Shown in pieces: positions 36,064 to 45,789 of a stretch of DNA of 64,000 nucleotides (within the stretch, counting starts at the first letter, position 1; each line of letters opens with the position of its first letter). The notes under the pieces are model-generated. The model did not search any database and was not told the origin of the DNA. It saw nothing but the letters and a program-made list of their open reading frames with translations. This stretch comes from Azohydromonas caseinilytica (GTDB lineage: Bacteria > Pseudomonadota > Gammaproteobacteria > Burkholderiales > Burkholderiaceae_C): positions 18,488 to 82,487 of the forward strand of contig NZ_JABBFW010000025.1 of the NCBI RefSeq assembly GCF_012927045.1. The letters are read 5' to 3'. Made by a program: the position numbers and the translations under genes.

Positions 36064-39000
36064 TGCTCCAGCCTCCCGGTGGCGAACAGATCGGCCTTGA
36101 GGCCCAGGTCTGCCTTGAAGTCGTCAAAGTGGATCGTGGTGCGGTGGCCGGTCTGCAGGTTCTCGGCCACGGAGTCCATGGCCTGGAACTTGCCGTTGCC
36201 CACCGGGCGGATGTCGCTGGCGGTGATGCGCTTGAGGGGCTGGCCCGCCACGTCCCAGAAGTCGATGCGGCTGGCCACGAAGTTGTCCTTGCGCACCCAG
36301 CTCACGCGCTTGGCATAGCCGGTGTTGTTCTTCACCGTGTCGTTGAGAGGTACCGACTCGATCACGTAGGCGGGCGCGCCGTCCACGGCTTCCTCGCGCA
36401 GCAGCGCGTGGCGCCATTCGGCCGTCTTGTGGCCGATGATGTCGCCGTAGCTGAAGTCGGTGCCCACGAAACTGTCGCGCTTGTTCGAGGCCGACAGGCG
36501 GCGCACCTTGCCCAGGGCGGGCAGGTAGATCCACATGTCGTCGTCGGCACCCGCATGCTCGACCAGCAGCGTGGCCGTGCCCTTGATGTCGGCGGGGCTG
36601 AGGAAGCGCACCAGGCGCATGTTGTCCTGGCCGTTGTCCTGCAGCTTGGTCAGGCCACGGGTCTTGCGCACGCGGCTGGCGCCGTCGCGGTTGGTGAGCG
36701 TGAACGTGGCGTTGGCGTCGGAGTCCTTGACCTTGGTCGCGGTGAGGCTCTTCTCGACCAGGTCAGCCGCCGAGGGCGTCTGGGCCTGGGCGCGGGCCAC
36801 GAACAGCACCGCCGCCGAGCCGGCCAGCAACAGCGCCAGCAGCGACCACAGCGGGCGCTGCGCGTTGGTGCTGAAGATGAAGCGCGGACGCCACGACAGC
36901 ACCAGTCCCGGCACCAGCGTGAGCGAGGCCCAGACGCTGACCACCATCGCCAGCACGATGAACATCGACAGCCACAGGTGGACGTTGTAGCCGATGGACA
37001 GCGCCAGCACGCCGTAGCCGCCGGCCACCGCGGTGGCCACGTACAGCGCCGCCTTGCCGGCGGTGGCCATGGTCTTCTTCAGCGCCGCGTTGGCGTCGGC
37101 ACCCGCGCGCACCTGTTCGCGCATGCGGAACAGCAGGTAGATGGCGTAGTCCGCCCCGATGCCCACGGCCATGGCCGAGATCAGCGAGTTCGGGATGTTG
37201 AGCGGGATGCCGAACAGGCCCATCACGCCGAACACCGCCAGCACGGCCATGGCCAGCGGCATCAGCACGATCACGCCCGCCACCAGCGAGCGGAAGGCCA
37301 GCGCCGAGATCACGAAGATGGCCAGCGCGATCTGCACGATGTTGCGCAGCTTGCCGTTGACCATGGTCTCGGTCAGGGCAATGGTCTGGGTCACGTCGCC
37401 GCCGAAGCTCACGCGCACGTCGGAGCCGAAGGCGGCCCGGGTTTCCTGCTCCAGCTTGCTCACCAGCCCCTTGACCACCTGGTTGCTGCCGGTCTTGAGC
37501 AGCAGCGTGATCTTGGCGCGCTGGTAGTCGTAGTCGACGTAGGCGTTGAAGTCCTCGGGCTCGCCCGACATGGAGTACAGCAGCAGGTACTGCGACACCA
37601 GCTCCCCGTTGGAGGGCAGCACGTTGGCCGAGGCGGCATCGCCGTTCATGGCCTGGTTCATGCGCTTGAGGTAGTCGACGATGGAGATCGTCTTGCCCAC
37701 CTCCGGCTGGGTCTCGGCGAAGCGCTGCACGCGCTCGATCGCGGCCAGGACCTGCGGCGACTTCATGGCATCGGCCTTGTCGCCCTCCACCATGATGTAG
37801 AGGCTGTTGGTGCCGCCGGTGGCCTGGTTCAGGTACTCGTCATCGACCTGCAGCGGCAGGTCCGAGGCGAAGTAGCGCTTGCTGGAGTTGTCGATCACGA
37901 CCTTCTGGATGCCCAGCACGAACACCAGCGCCGTGACGGCCAGCGCGGCGTACATCGCGCGGCGCCGACCCGGCTGCAGCAGCAGGCCCGCCACGCCGTT
38001 GACCATGCGGTCCCAGATGCGCACGCGCGACTCCAGCGCCACATCCTTGTCGCTGGGCGGCTTGAGCATCGAGCGCACGGCGGGGATGAACGTCATCTCC
38101 AGCAGCGCGGCGCTCAGGATGCCCGCGCCGGTGAACACGCCGAAGGCGCGGATGGTCTGGATGTTGAACACCAGCAGCGAGAAGAAGCCCAGTGCCGCCA
38201 CGCCGCCGGCAATGAGCATGACCGGGCCGACGCCGGCCAGCGAGCGGATCACGGCCTCCTGGTTGGCTTCCTTGGGCGTGAGCTGCGTGGTGCGCCGCAG
38301 CTCGGCGTACTCCTCGTAGTAGCGCTTGAGCAGCTGCACCGCGTGGCCCGCGGCCACCGCCAGGATCAGGATCGGCGTGGGCGAGTTGAAGATGTCCAGC
38401 GGCTGGCCCAGCAGGCCCATGAAGCCCATGCCCCAGGCCACGGCCATCACGGCCGTCACCAGCGGCAGGATCAGGCCCTGCTTGGTGCGGAAGGCCTCGA
38501 AGTGCAGCAGGCCGATGACGACGATGGCGATGGGGAACAGCAGGTTGATGCGCTCGGCGAACGCCTCGGTCTTGTCGAGATAGACGGGGTTGCCACCCAT
38601 CCGGATCTCGACCTCGGGGCCGATTTCGGCGTCAACGACCTGGCGCACCGGCTCCACCATGTTGTGGAAGCCGTCGGAGCGCTCCTTGAGCTCCAGCATG
38701 ATCACCGCGGTGCGGTAGTCGGGCGCCACGACCGTGTTGAGGTAGACGGGGTTGCTCTTGATCGTGGCCTTGAGGGCCTCGATGTCGGCCGGCGACAGCG
38801 TCGTGCCGCTGAGCAGCGGACGCGCCTCGAAGCCTTCGGCCGTGCCCTTGATGCCCTTGGCCTGGCGCGCGGCCAGGCTCACCAGGCTGGAGCGCACGAC
38901 ACCGGGCGTGGTCTCGAGCTTGCGCGTGATGCGCTCCACGCGCTCCAGCACCGCGGGCTGGAAGATGTCGCCTTCGCGCGGCGTGATGCCGATGAGCATC

Positions 39001-39194
39001 ATGTACTTGGAGCCGAACACCTCGTCCACGCGGTTGGTGGCCTTGATGTAGGGATGGCCCTGCGGCGCCAGCGTGACGGGGTCGATGATGACCTTCAGGC
39101 CCGCGCCAAAGACGCCGAGCACGGCGGTGATGAGCAGGGTGATGGCGATCACCCACCGTCGGTGGCGTAGCAGCCACTGTGCATAAGATTTCAT
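36060..39194 (-). CDS. MMPL/RND transporter fused to a LolA-like outer-membrane lipoprotein-sorting domain
   Basis: 1044 residues. Residues 1 to about 790 form an RND-fold MMPL exporter (COG1033 type): a first helix near 10-28, a large periplasmic loop, a helix bundle with ILILAVAAGHAVQLLKRYYEEY, a second loop, then AMAVGIGADYAIYLLFRM and final helices. After a hydrophobic segment ending ARAQAQTPSA, a LolA-like domain (about 800-1044) follows: TATLLVEHAGADDDMWIYLP, FSYGDIIGH, and IDFWDVAGQPLKRITASDI. Usually the two are separate neighbouring genes. The fusion suggests lipid is passed straight from the pump to a periplasmic carrier. In an operon with FAAL and NRPS genes it is the likely exporter of their product. 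Confidence 0.88.
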   Translation of the reverse strand: MKSYAQWLLRHRRWVIAITLLITAVLGVFGAGLKVIIDPVTLAPQGHPYIKATNRVDEVFGSKYMMLIGITPREGDIFQPAVLERVERITRKLETTPGVVRSSLVSLAARQAKGIKGTAEGFEARPLLSGTTLSPADIEALKATIKSNPVYLNTVVAPDYRTAVIMLELKERSDGFHNMVEPVRQVVDAEIGPEVEIRMGGNPVYLDKTEAFAERINLLFPIAIVVIGLLHFEAFRTKQGLILPLVTAVMAVAWGMGFMGLLGQPLDIFNSPTPILILAVAAGHAVQLLKRYYEEYAELRRTTQLTPKEANQEAVIRSLAGVGPVMLIAGGVAALGFFSLLVFNIQTIRAFGVFTGAGILSAALLEMTFIPAVRSMLKPPSDKDVALESRVRIWDRMVNGVAGLLLQPGRRRAMYAALAVTALVFVLGIQKVVIDNSSKRYFASDLPLQVDDEYLNQATGGTNSLYIMVEGDKADAMKSPQVLAAIERVQRFAETQPEVGKTISIVDYLKRMNQAMNGDAASANVLPSNGELVSQYLLLYSMSGEPEDFNAYVDYDYQRAKITLLLKTGSNQVVKGLVSKLEQETRAAFGSDVRVSFGGDVTQTIALTETMVNGKLRNIVQIALAIFVISALAFRSLVAGVIVLMPLAMAVLAVFGVMGLFGIPLNIPNSLISAMAVGIGADYAIYLLFRMREQVRAGADANAALKKTMATAGKAALYVATAVAGGYGVLALSIGYNVHLWLSMFIVLAMVVSVWASLTLVPGLVLSWRPRFIFSTNAQRPLWSLLALLLAGSAAVLFVARAQAQTPSAADLVEKSLTATKVKDSDANATFTLTNRDGASRVRKTRGLTKLQDNGQDNMRLVRFLSPADIKGTATLLVEHAGADDDMWIYLPALGKVRRLSASNKRDSFVGTDFSYGDIIGHKTAEWRHALLREEAVDGAPAYVIESVPLNDTVKNNTGYAKRVSWVRKDNFVASRIDFWDVAGQPLKRITASDIRPVGNGKFQAMDSVAENLQTGHRTTIHFDDFKADLGLKADLFATGRLEQ

Positions 39195-39228
39195 GGATTT
39201 ACCTTGCAGGATCGGGTTGGGGTCGGCC

Positions 39229-39672
39229 TCACGCCGTCTGGGCGGCGAAGCGCTTACGCAGTCCCACCACGTCCTTTTCGACCTGGCTCACGAGCACCTT
39301 GCGCAACAGCACGTCCGGCACGATGCCGAAGAAGCGCGCGGGCGTGACCCAGAACTGCCAGTGCACGTCCACGCCGCCGCCGGCGGCAGGCGTGAAGCTG
39401 TAGCGGCCTTCGTATGGGAAGGGGCCCTCGGCGACCTTGAAGGCGTAGTCGCTGTGCGGCTTGCGCTCGGTGATCTCGCCGACGAACTCGGCGCGACGGC
39501 CCATGAACGAGAAGACGATGCGGTATCGACCACCCACCACGGGCTCGGCCTGCAGCAGCTCGGACTCGCGGCACGAGCCCTGCCACTCCGCGTCATTCCC
39601 GGGGTTGGAGAGGTACTCGAAGGCCACCTCGGGTGGAACGTCGAGATGGTAACGGTGTTCAGCGTAAATCAT
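39229..39672 (-). CDS. SRPBCC-family (START/polyketide-cyclase-like) protein
   Basis: 147 residues with the helix-grip fold of START-like proteins: AEHRYHLDVPPEVAFEYLSN at the start, ECGR-like strands with VVGGRYRIVFSFMGRRAEFVG, SFTPAAGGGVDVHWQFWV, and a long C-terminal helix. Such proteins bind hydrophobic ligands or catalyse cyclisation. The ATG at 39672 lies next to the NRPS stop; a TTG at 39678 would give an overlapping start with two more residues. In this operon it may hold the acyl product on its way to the transporter or modify it; neither is shown. Confidence 0.8.
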   Translation of the reverse strand: MIYAEHRYHLDVPPEVAFEYLSNPGNDAEWQGSCRESELLQAEPVVGGRYRIVFSFMGRRAEFVGEITERKPHSDYAFKVAEGPFPYEGRYSFTPAAGGGVDVHWQFWVTPARFFGIVPDVLLRKVLVSQVEKDVVGLRKRFAAQTA

Positions 39673-39674
39673 GC

Positions 39675-42600
39675 TCAAGCGGAAAAGTCAGGCATCGCCT
39701 TGACGGTGAAACGTTGGTCGATGCACGCGGCCACGTCGGTGGCGTTGGGTGCGTACATGACCGTATTGTGGTCGCCCGGAACGTCGGCGACTTCCAGCGT
39801 CCGTGGCACGAGCTCGTCCCAGCCCAGCTGCTCGCCCCAGGCCATCGGCTCGTCCATGGCGCGCAGCAGCAGCACCGGCAGCTCCTGTTCCTCCGGGAAG
39901 TACATCTGCAGCGCCATGCCGTTGGCCAAGTAGACCTCGAAGTAGCGGGCGAGCTGCTCGGCGTCGGCGTCGGGCGCGACCACGCCCACGGCCCGTGCCG
40001 CGGCCAGCACGTGGCCGAACATCTCCTCCGGCGGCAGCTCGCGCAGCGACTCGGGCTCGATGCGCAGCACCTTGCCATAGGGCGAGGCCAGGTCGCGGGC
40101 GAACCACGACAGCAGCGTCGCGTCGTCGGCGTCGCTGGGCACGTTGGCCGGCACGGGTGCGCGCGTATCGACCGCGATCACGCCGTCAACCGTCTCGCCC
40201 ATGGCTTGCAGCTGCTGCGCCACCTCGAACGCCACCGTGCCGCCGAAGCACCAGCCGCCCAGCAGGTACGGCCCGTGCGGCTGGCGCTCGCGCAGCAGCT
40301 CTACGTAGCGCCGGGCCGTGGCCTCGACGGTGACCTCGGCCTCGCCGGACTGGTCCAGCCCGGGCGACTGGATCGCCAGCACCGGTCGTTGCGGCTGCAG
40401 CCGCCGCGTGAGCTCCAGGTAGCAGAACACGCTGCCGCCGATGGGGTGGAACAGCCACAGCGGCTGCTGCCCGGCGCCGCCGCGCAACGTCAGCAGCATG
40501 CCCGGCGCGTCGCCGCCGCTGCCGCGCAGCCGCCGCGCCAGCGCCGCGACGCTGGCGTGCTGCATCAGCTCGCCCACGGGCAGCTTGACCTGGCACAGCT
40601 TCTCGATGCCCTGCACCAGGCGCACCGCCAGCAGCGAGTGGCCGCCGAGGTCGAAGAAGCTGTCCTCCACGCTCACGCGCTCCAGGCCCAGCAGCTCGCA
40701 GAACAGGCCCGCGAGCTGGATCTCCAGCGCGTCGCGCGGCACCACGAAGTTGTCCTCGTCCGAGCCCAGCGCGGGCGCCGGCAGCGCCTTGCGGTCGATC
40801 TTGCGGTTGGGCGTCTGCGGCAGCTGCTCCAGGAACACGAAGGCCGAGGGCAGCATGTAAGCCGGCAGCTCCTCGCGCAGCGCGTCGCGCAGCGCGTCGG
40901 GCAGCGGCGCCTGGCCATGGGGCACCACGTAGGCCACCAGGCGCGCGTCGCCGGGACGGTCCTCGCGCACCAGCACGACCGCGTCGCCCACGCTGGGCTG
41001 GCGCCGCAGCGCGCTCTCGATCTCGCCGAGCTCGATGCGGAAGCCGCGCAGCTTGACCTGGAAGTCCAGCCGCCCATGGTGCTCCAGCCGCCCGTCGGCG
41101 TTCCAGCGCACGCGGTCGCCCGTGCGGTACAGCCGTCCGGCCCCAGGCAGCGCCGCCACCTCGCGAAAGCGCTCGGCCGTCAGCTCGGGGCGCTGCCAGT
41201 AGTCCAGCGCCAGGCCGTCGCCGCCGATCCACAGCTCGCCCAGCAGCCCCGGCGGCAGCGGGCGCCCGGCCTCGTCGAGCACGTACAGCTGGGTGTTGGC
41301 GATGGCCGAGCCCAGGTGCACCGGCTCGCCCGGCTGCAGCCGTACCGCCGTGGACCACACGGTGGTCTCGGTGGGGCCGTACACGTTCCACAGCGCCGCG
41401 CAGCGCGCATGCAGCTGCTCGGCCAGCAGCGGCGGCAGCGGCTCGCCGCCGCACAGCGCCACGAGGCCCGGCTGGCCCGGCCAGTCGGCATCGATGAGCA
41501 TGCGCCAGCTCGCCGGCGTGGCCTGCATCGCGTTGACCGCGCCGCCCTCGGCGTCGGCGATCCAGCGTGCCAGCGCCTGGCCGTCGCGGATCGCGGCCGC
41601 GTCGGCGATGCGCACCTCGCCGCCCGCCAGCAGCGGCAGCAGCAGCTCCAGCACCGAGATGTCGAAGGCGGGCGTGGTGACGGCCAGCAGCCGCGTGGAG
41701 GCATTCCACTGCAGCAGCTCCTGCATCGCCCACAGGAAGTTGCGCACCGACGCGTGGCCCACGCGCACGCCCTTGGGCTTTCCGGTGGAGCCGGAGGTGT
41801 AGAGGATGTAGGCGGTGTCGGCCGGCGGCGTCGCCATGGCCGCGCCCTCGGGCAGCGGCTCGTCGTTGCACAGCACCGGCACGCCCGCGGGCCATAGCGC
41901 CTGCACCGAGCGCTCGGTGAACAGCGCGCTGAGCCGGGCGTCCTCGGCGATGTAGGCCAGGCGGTCGGCGGGGAAGTCGGGGTCCAGCGGCACGTAGGCC
42001 GCGCCGGCGGCCCAGATGCCCAGGATGCCGGCCACCAGGTCGGCATGGCGCTCCAGCATCAGGCCGACGCGCGCGCCGGGGCCCACGCCGCGCTCGCGCA
42101 GCGCCGCGGCGATGCCCTGCGCGCGCCGCCACAGCGTGGCGTAGTCCAGCGCCTGGCGCGCGTCGCGCAGCGCCGGTGCCGTGGGTGTGGCCGTTGCGCG
42201 GGCAGCGATGTGCTCCAGCACGCTGCCGGTGGGCCACTGCCGCCGAGGGCCCTGCCCCAGCGCCAGCGCGCGCGCGGCCGGCGGCGCGTCGTCCAGGCCC
42301 AGCTCGGCCAGCGGCGTGCCGGCCTGCGCGGCCAGCCGCGCCGTCAGGTGCACGAAGCACTCGGCCATCGTCTGCACCGTCTCGCGGCGCAGCAGGTGAT
42401 CCTGGTACTTGAAGACACCCACGAAGGCATCGTCGAGCTCGCCACCCATCTCCAGCATCAGCTCGTACTGGCCTTCCTGCTGCGGCACGGCGAAGGGGCG
42501 CAGCCGCGCCCCGGCCACCTCGCGCACCAGCGGCGGCGGCTCGGCCAGGAAGAAGGGCTCGAACTCCGCCACCTGCGGCAGCCGCTCCCAGGCGAAGCCC

Positions 42601-43691
42601 AGCTGCGCGATGGGCGCATGGCTGGCGTCGCGCCGCGGCGCCAGCTCCTCGACCAGCCAGGGGAACGGGCAGTCGCCATGGCGCAGCGCGCCCAGCACCG
42701 TCTCGCGCACCTGCTGCAGCAGATCGGCAAAGCTCGCCCGCGTGTCCAGCCGCATGCGCAGCGCCACGGTGTTGACGAACTGGCCCAGCTGCAGCCGCTG
42801 CGCGCGGCTGTTGCGCCCGGCCACCGGCGCGGCGACCACGAGGTCGTCCTCGCCGGAGAAGCGCTGCAGCAGCACCGCGTAGGCCGCCAGCAGCACCATG
42901 AACGGCGTGGCCCCCTGCTCGCGGCCCAGGCGACGGATCGCCTCGCTCGTGGCCTTGTCGAAGGCAAAGGGCAGCGTGCGGCCGTCGTAGACCTGCGCGG
43001 CGCGCCGCGGCGCGTCCAGCGGCAGCCCGTGCACCGGCGGCGCGTCATGCAACTGGGCCTGCCAATGCTTGAGCCAGGCGGCCGCGCGTGCCGGCTCCTG
43101 CAGCTGCGCCTGGCGCTGCCGCGCATGGGCGCCGAAAGCCATGCCCTCCAGGGGCTGGGCCAGCGCCTGGGCCAGGCCCAGGCGGCCGGCGAAGTCCTGC
43201 AGCAGCAGGCCCAGCGACCAGAAGTCCAGCAGCACATGGTGCGCCACCGCCACCACCAGCCAGCGCCCGGCGTCGCGGCGGTACAGCTGCACGCGCCACA
43301 GCGGCGCGGCGGCCAGGTCGAACGGCACCCGGCTGTCGAGCCGGGCGCGCTCGCGCAGCTCCTCGTCGGACCAGCCCTGCGCGTCGACCACCGACACGAC
43401 GGGCCGGGCCTCGGCCCACACCCGCTGCACCGGCCCGTCGGCCGTGGACGGCAGCGCCGTGCGCAGCACGTCGTGCTCGGCCATCAGCTCGGCCAGCGCT
43501 GCGGCGGCGCGCTGCGGCAGTGCCGGGTCCAGCAGCTCCACCTCCACGCTGAGGAGCATGTGGTAGGCGCCGCACTCCGGCGACAGCTGCTGCAGGTACC
43601 ACAGGCCCTGCTGTTCAGGGGCCAGCGGCGCTTCGGTGGCCGTGGCGGCCGCGGAAGTGTCAGGCCGCGTCCGGCCGAGAAGCTGCTCCAT
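39675..43691 (-). CDS. Single-module non-ribosomal peptide synthetase, C-A-T-TE
   Basis: 1338 residues. Condensation domain (about 20-450) with HHVLLDFWS: catalytic H152 present, but the usual Gly after Asp is Phe. Adenylation domain (about 480-985): YILYTSGSTGKPKGV, NVYGPTETT, YRTGDRVRW and the Lys of NRKIDRKALP. My reading of the pocket gives D-I-L-Q-L-G-V-V-W, near the published glycine code. Thiolation Ser is S1019 (DLGGHSL). The thioesterase (about 1080-1338) has GWCFGG, so the nucleophile is C1148, not Ser, with a His in GDHNTV. AGGAGG precedes the ATG. Expected job: couple an acyl chain from the upstream carrier protein to one amino acid and release it. Confidence 0.93.
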   Translation of the reverse strand: MEQLLGRTRPDTSAAATATEAPLAPEQQGLWYLQQLSPECGAYHMLLSVEVELLDPALPQRAAAALAELMAEHDVLRTALPSTADGPVQRVWAEARPVVSVVDAQGWSDEELRERARLDSRVPFDLAAAPLWRVQLYRRDAGRWLVVAVAHHVLLDFWSLGLLLQDFAGRLGLAQALAQPLEGMAFGAHARQRQAQLQEPARAAAWLKHWQAQLHDAPPVHGLPLDAPRRAAQVYDGRTLPFAFDKATSEAIRRLGREQGATPFMVLLAAYAVLLQRFSGEDDLVVAAPVAGRNSRAQRLQLGQFVNTVALRMRLDTRASFADLLQQVRETVLGALRHGDCPFPWLVEELAPRRDASHAPIAQLGFAWERLPQVAEFEPFFLAEPPPLVREVAGARLRPFAVPQQEGQYELMLEMGGELDDAFVGVFKYQDHLLRRETVQTMAECFVHLTARLAAQAGTPLAELGLDDAPPAARALALGQGPRRQWPTGSVLEHIAARATATPTAPALRDARQALDYATLWRRAQGIAAALRERGVGPGARVGLMLERHADLVAGILGIWAAGAAYVPLDPDFPADRLAYIAEDARLSALFTERSVQALWPAGVPVLCNDEPLPEGAAMATPPADTAYILYTSGSTGKPKGVRVGHASVRNFLWAMQELLQWNASTRLLAVTTPAFDISVLELLLPLLAGGEVRIADAAAIRDGQALARWIADAEGGAVNAMQATPASWRMLIDADWPGQPGLVALCGGEPLPPLLAEQLHARCAALWNVYGPTETTVWSTAVRLQPGEPVHLGSAIANTQLYVLDEAGRPLPPGLLGELWIGGDGLALDYWQRPELTAERFREVAALPGAGRLYRTGDRVRWNADGRLEHHGRLDFQVKLRGFRIELGEIESALRRQPSVGDAVVLVREDRPGDARLVAYVVPHGQAPLPDALRDALREELPAYMLPSAFVFLEQLPQTPNRKIDRKALPAPALGSDEDNFVVPRDALEIQLAGLFCELLGLERVSVEDSFFDLGGHSLLAVRLVQGIEKLCQVKLPVGELMQHASVAALARRLRGSGGDAPGMLLTLRGGAGQQPLWLFHPIGGSVFCYLELTRRLQPQRPVLAIQSPGLDQSGEAEVTVEATARRYVELLRERQPHGPYLLGGWCFGGTVAFEVAQQLQAMGETVDGVIAVDTRAPVPANVPSDADDATLLSWFARDLASPYGKVLRIEPESLRELPPEEMFGHVLAAARAVGVVAPDADAEQLARYFEVYLANGMALQMYFPEEQELPVLLLRAMDEPMAWGEQLGWDELVPRTLEVADVPGDHNTVMYAPNATDVAACIDQRFTVKAMPDFSA

Positions 43692-43703
43692 GCGCCCGCC
43701 TCC

Positions 43704-43979
43704 TCAGCCGAGCATCGGTTCGCGCTCGCGCAGCAACCCGCTCAGGTGCTGGGCCAGGGCGGTCACGGTCGGGCAGTCCCACAGCACGGTGGACTCCAGC
43801 TCGATGGACAGCTCCTCTTCGAGGTCGCCGGCGATGGTCAGCGCGGCGATGGAGTCCAGCCCGTACTGCGTGAAGGGCTTGTCGGCCTCCACCGCCTCGG
43901 GCGCCAGCCGAAGCTCGCGGGCCAGCAGCTTCACCAGCAGCTGCTGCAGGTCGGACAGGTCAGGCGAATTGGTGCTCAT
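43704..43979 (-). CDS. Acyl carrier protein
   Basis: 91-residue four-helix carrier with the phosphopantetheine motif YGLDSIAAL (S43). It would hold the fatty acyl chain loaded by the FAAL, present it to the ACAD-like protein, and deliver it to the condensation domain. Its start at 43979 overlaps the end of the ACAD-like gene by 20 bases, and 12 bp separate its stop from the NRPS start, so these genes are translationally linked. Confidence 0.93.
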   Translation of the reverse strand: MSTNSPDLSDLQQLLVKLLARELRLAPEAVEADKPFTQYGLDSIAALTIAGDLEEELSIELESTVLWDCPTVTALAQHLSGLLREREPMLG

Positions 43980-45789
43980 GGTTGCGGATCTCGAAGAGGG
44001 GTTGGAGGGATTGGGAGCTGCCGCGCTCGGCCAGCGGCCAGCTCAGCAGGGAGAACATGTGGTGCTCGCGGTGCTGGCGCTCCAGTTGCGCCATCAACGC
44101 CTCGGTGAGCTGCGGATCGAGCTCGCCGCACTCGAAGTGCGTGGCCCCGCCGCGGCGCAGTGCGGCCAGCAGCCACTGCCCGGCGGCGAAGAAGTCGCCC
44201 AGCGCCTCGCGGTTGTGCAGCCACACGCCCAGCGCCGAGACCGCGGCATGCAACTCGCAGTAGCGCTGCGCCAGGGCGAACTGCCGCGCGCTGTTGCGCT
44301 GGCCGGAGCGCGCGGGCTCGGCCAGCACCGCAGCGTCGAGCGCGCCCACGCGCGCCTGCAGGCCCGCGGCCGCGGCGCGCAGCGCCTCCAGCGCGGCGGC
44401 GCCGCAGGCCGGCGAGGGCTGCAGCTCCTGCAGCTTGCGCAGCAGGCCCGGCAGGCTCTCCATCACCGCGTCGCGGCCGCGGCCGAACAGGTTCAGGCGC
44501 TCGTAGGGCATGGCCGGCAGCGGCTGGCTCAGGTCGTACAGCGCGCTGGTGTCCTCGGGCTCGGCCGCGGCGCGGCCCTTGACCAGCGAGGGCAGCAGCG
44601 TGGCCAGGCTGTCCAGGCACACGGTGCTGCTGCCGTCGAACACGGAAACCACCGCGCCGTCGCGCAGGAACTTCTGGAACATGCCCTCGGCATGGCGCTC
44701 GCGCATGAAGTAGCGCGCGCCCAGCACCGCGGCGAGCTCCTTGCCGGCATGGTCCACCAGGTACGTGGCCTGGACCTTGGCCACCGAGGACCAGGCCGAG
44801 AACTGCGCCGGGAACAGGTGCAGCCCGCGCGCGCTGACCATGGACACGCACTCGGCCAGCAGCAGCGACAGGTACGAGTTGGCCAGCACGTCGCGCGTGT
44901 GGGGCAGCTGCAGCACGGTGCCGCCGTAGAGCTTGCGCTCGGCGGCGAAGTCGGTGACCAGGCGCAGCATGCTGTCGCCCACGCCCAGCGACAGCGCGGT
45001 GCAGAAGGTGCGCGTGATCTGGAAGCCCTTGAGCGCGAGCTCCAGGCCATGGCCCTCGGCTCCGATGCGCGCACTGGCGGGCACCGGACAGTCGCGGAAG
45101 CCGATGCCGCTGATGTCGCAGCCGCGCAGGCCGTGCATCTTCACGCGCGGCAGGTTGTAGTAGCGCTGCCCGGGCAGGTCGGCCTTGTTGATGATGAACA
45201 GCGAGTGGTTGCGCAGGCTCGGCGAGTCGTCGGTGCGCGCGAGCATCACCAGGGAGCCGCCGCGCGTGGCGCGGTTGATGGGCCACTTCTCGCCGTTGAG
45301 CACGTAACGGCCATCGGGCAGCCGGCGCGCGGTGAGCTCGTTGGCCACCAGGTCGGCGCCATGGTGCTCTTCCGAGTAGGCCAGGCACGGGAAGTTGCCC
45401 TGGTTGAGCACCCAGCCGGCGATGGCCTCCTTCTGCTCGGGCTCGGCGCCGATCCACGCCAGCACGGTCCACAGCATGGTGCTGAAGCTCACCGACGCCG
45501 ACATGCTGCGCCGGGCCAGCGCGCGCCCGATCGCCACGAAGGCCTCGCTGGAGCCGCCCTCGCCGCCCAGCGCCCTGGGCACGTAGGCGGCATGCACGTT
45601 GAGGCCGAGCAGGAACGCGACGGCCTCCTCGGGAAAGGCATCGGCCTCGTCCAGCGCCATCGTGTTGCGCCACGACCAGGTGTTGTCGGGATGGCCGGGG
45701 TCGCCCAGGGCGCGCTCCAGCGCCAGCGCGGGGCCGTACTGCAGCGGCAGCTCTGCGGCTGCCTGGTCTTGTCTATCGGCTTGACTCAC
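43960..45789 (-). CDS. Acyl-CoA dehydrogenase-like protein acting on carrier-bound acyl chain
   Basis: 609 residues of the acyl-CoA dehydrogenase fold: helical N-terminal domain (VPRALGGEGGSSEAFVAIGRAL), central beta domain (CLAYSEEHHGADL, NGEKWPINRATRGG) and C-terminal helices (RKLYGGTVLQLPHTRDVLA, AEGMFQKFLRDGAVVSVFDG). FAD should add a C=C to an acyl thioester; alongside FAAL and ACP, the substrate is probably acyl-ACP. It is longer than the usual 380-residue enzyme because of a C-terminal helical extension. The GTG start at 45789 overlaps the TGA of the FAAL gene. I could not place the catalytic Glu with certainty, so a non-redox role cannot be excluded. Confidence 0.85.
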   Translation of the reverse strand: MSQADRQDQAAAELPLQYGPALALERALGDPGHPDNTWSWRNTMALDEADAFPEEAVAFLLGLNVHAAYVPRALGGEGGSSEAFVAIGRALARRSMSASVSFSTMLWTVLAWIGAEPEQKEAIAGWVLNQGNFPCLAYSEEHHGADLVANELTARRLPDGRYVLNGEKWPINRATRGGSLVMLARTDDSPSLRNHSLFIINKADLPGQRYYNLPRVKMHGLRGCDISGIGFRDCPVPASARIGAEGHGLELALKGFQITRTFCTALSLGVGDSMLRLVTDFAAERKLYGGTVLQLPHTRDVLANSYLSLLLAECVSMVSARGLHLFPAQFSAWSSVAKVQATYLVDHAGKELAAVLGARYFMRERHAEGMFQKFLRDGAVVSVFDGSSTVCLDSLATLLPSLVKGRAAAEPEDTSALYDLSQPLPAMPYERLNLFGRGRDAVMESLPGLLRKLQELQPSPACGAAALEALRAAAAGLQARVGALDAAVLAEPARSGQRNSARQFALAQRYCELHAAVSALGVWLHNREALGDFFAAGQWLLAALRRGGATHFECGELDPQLTEALMAQLERQHREHHMFSLLSWPLAERGSSQSLQPLFEIRNHEHQFA

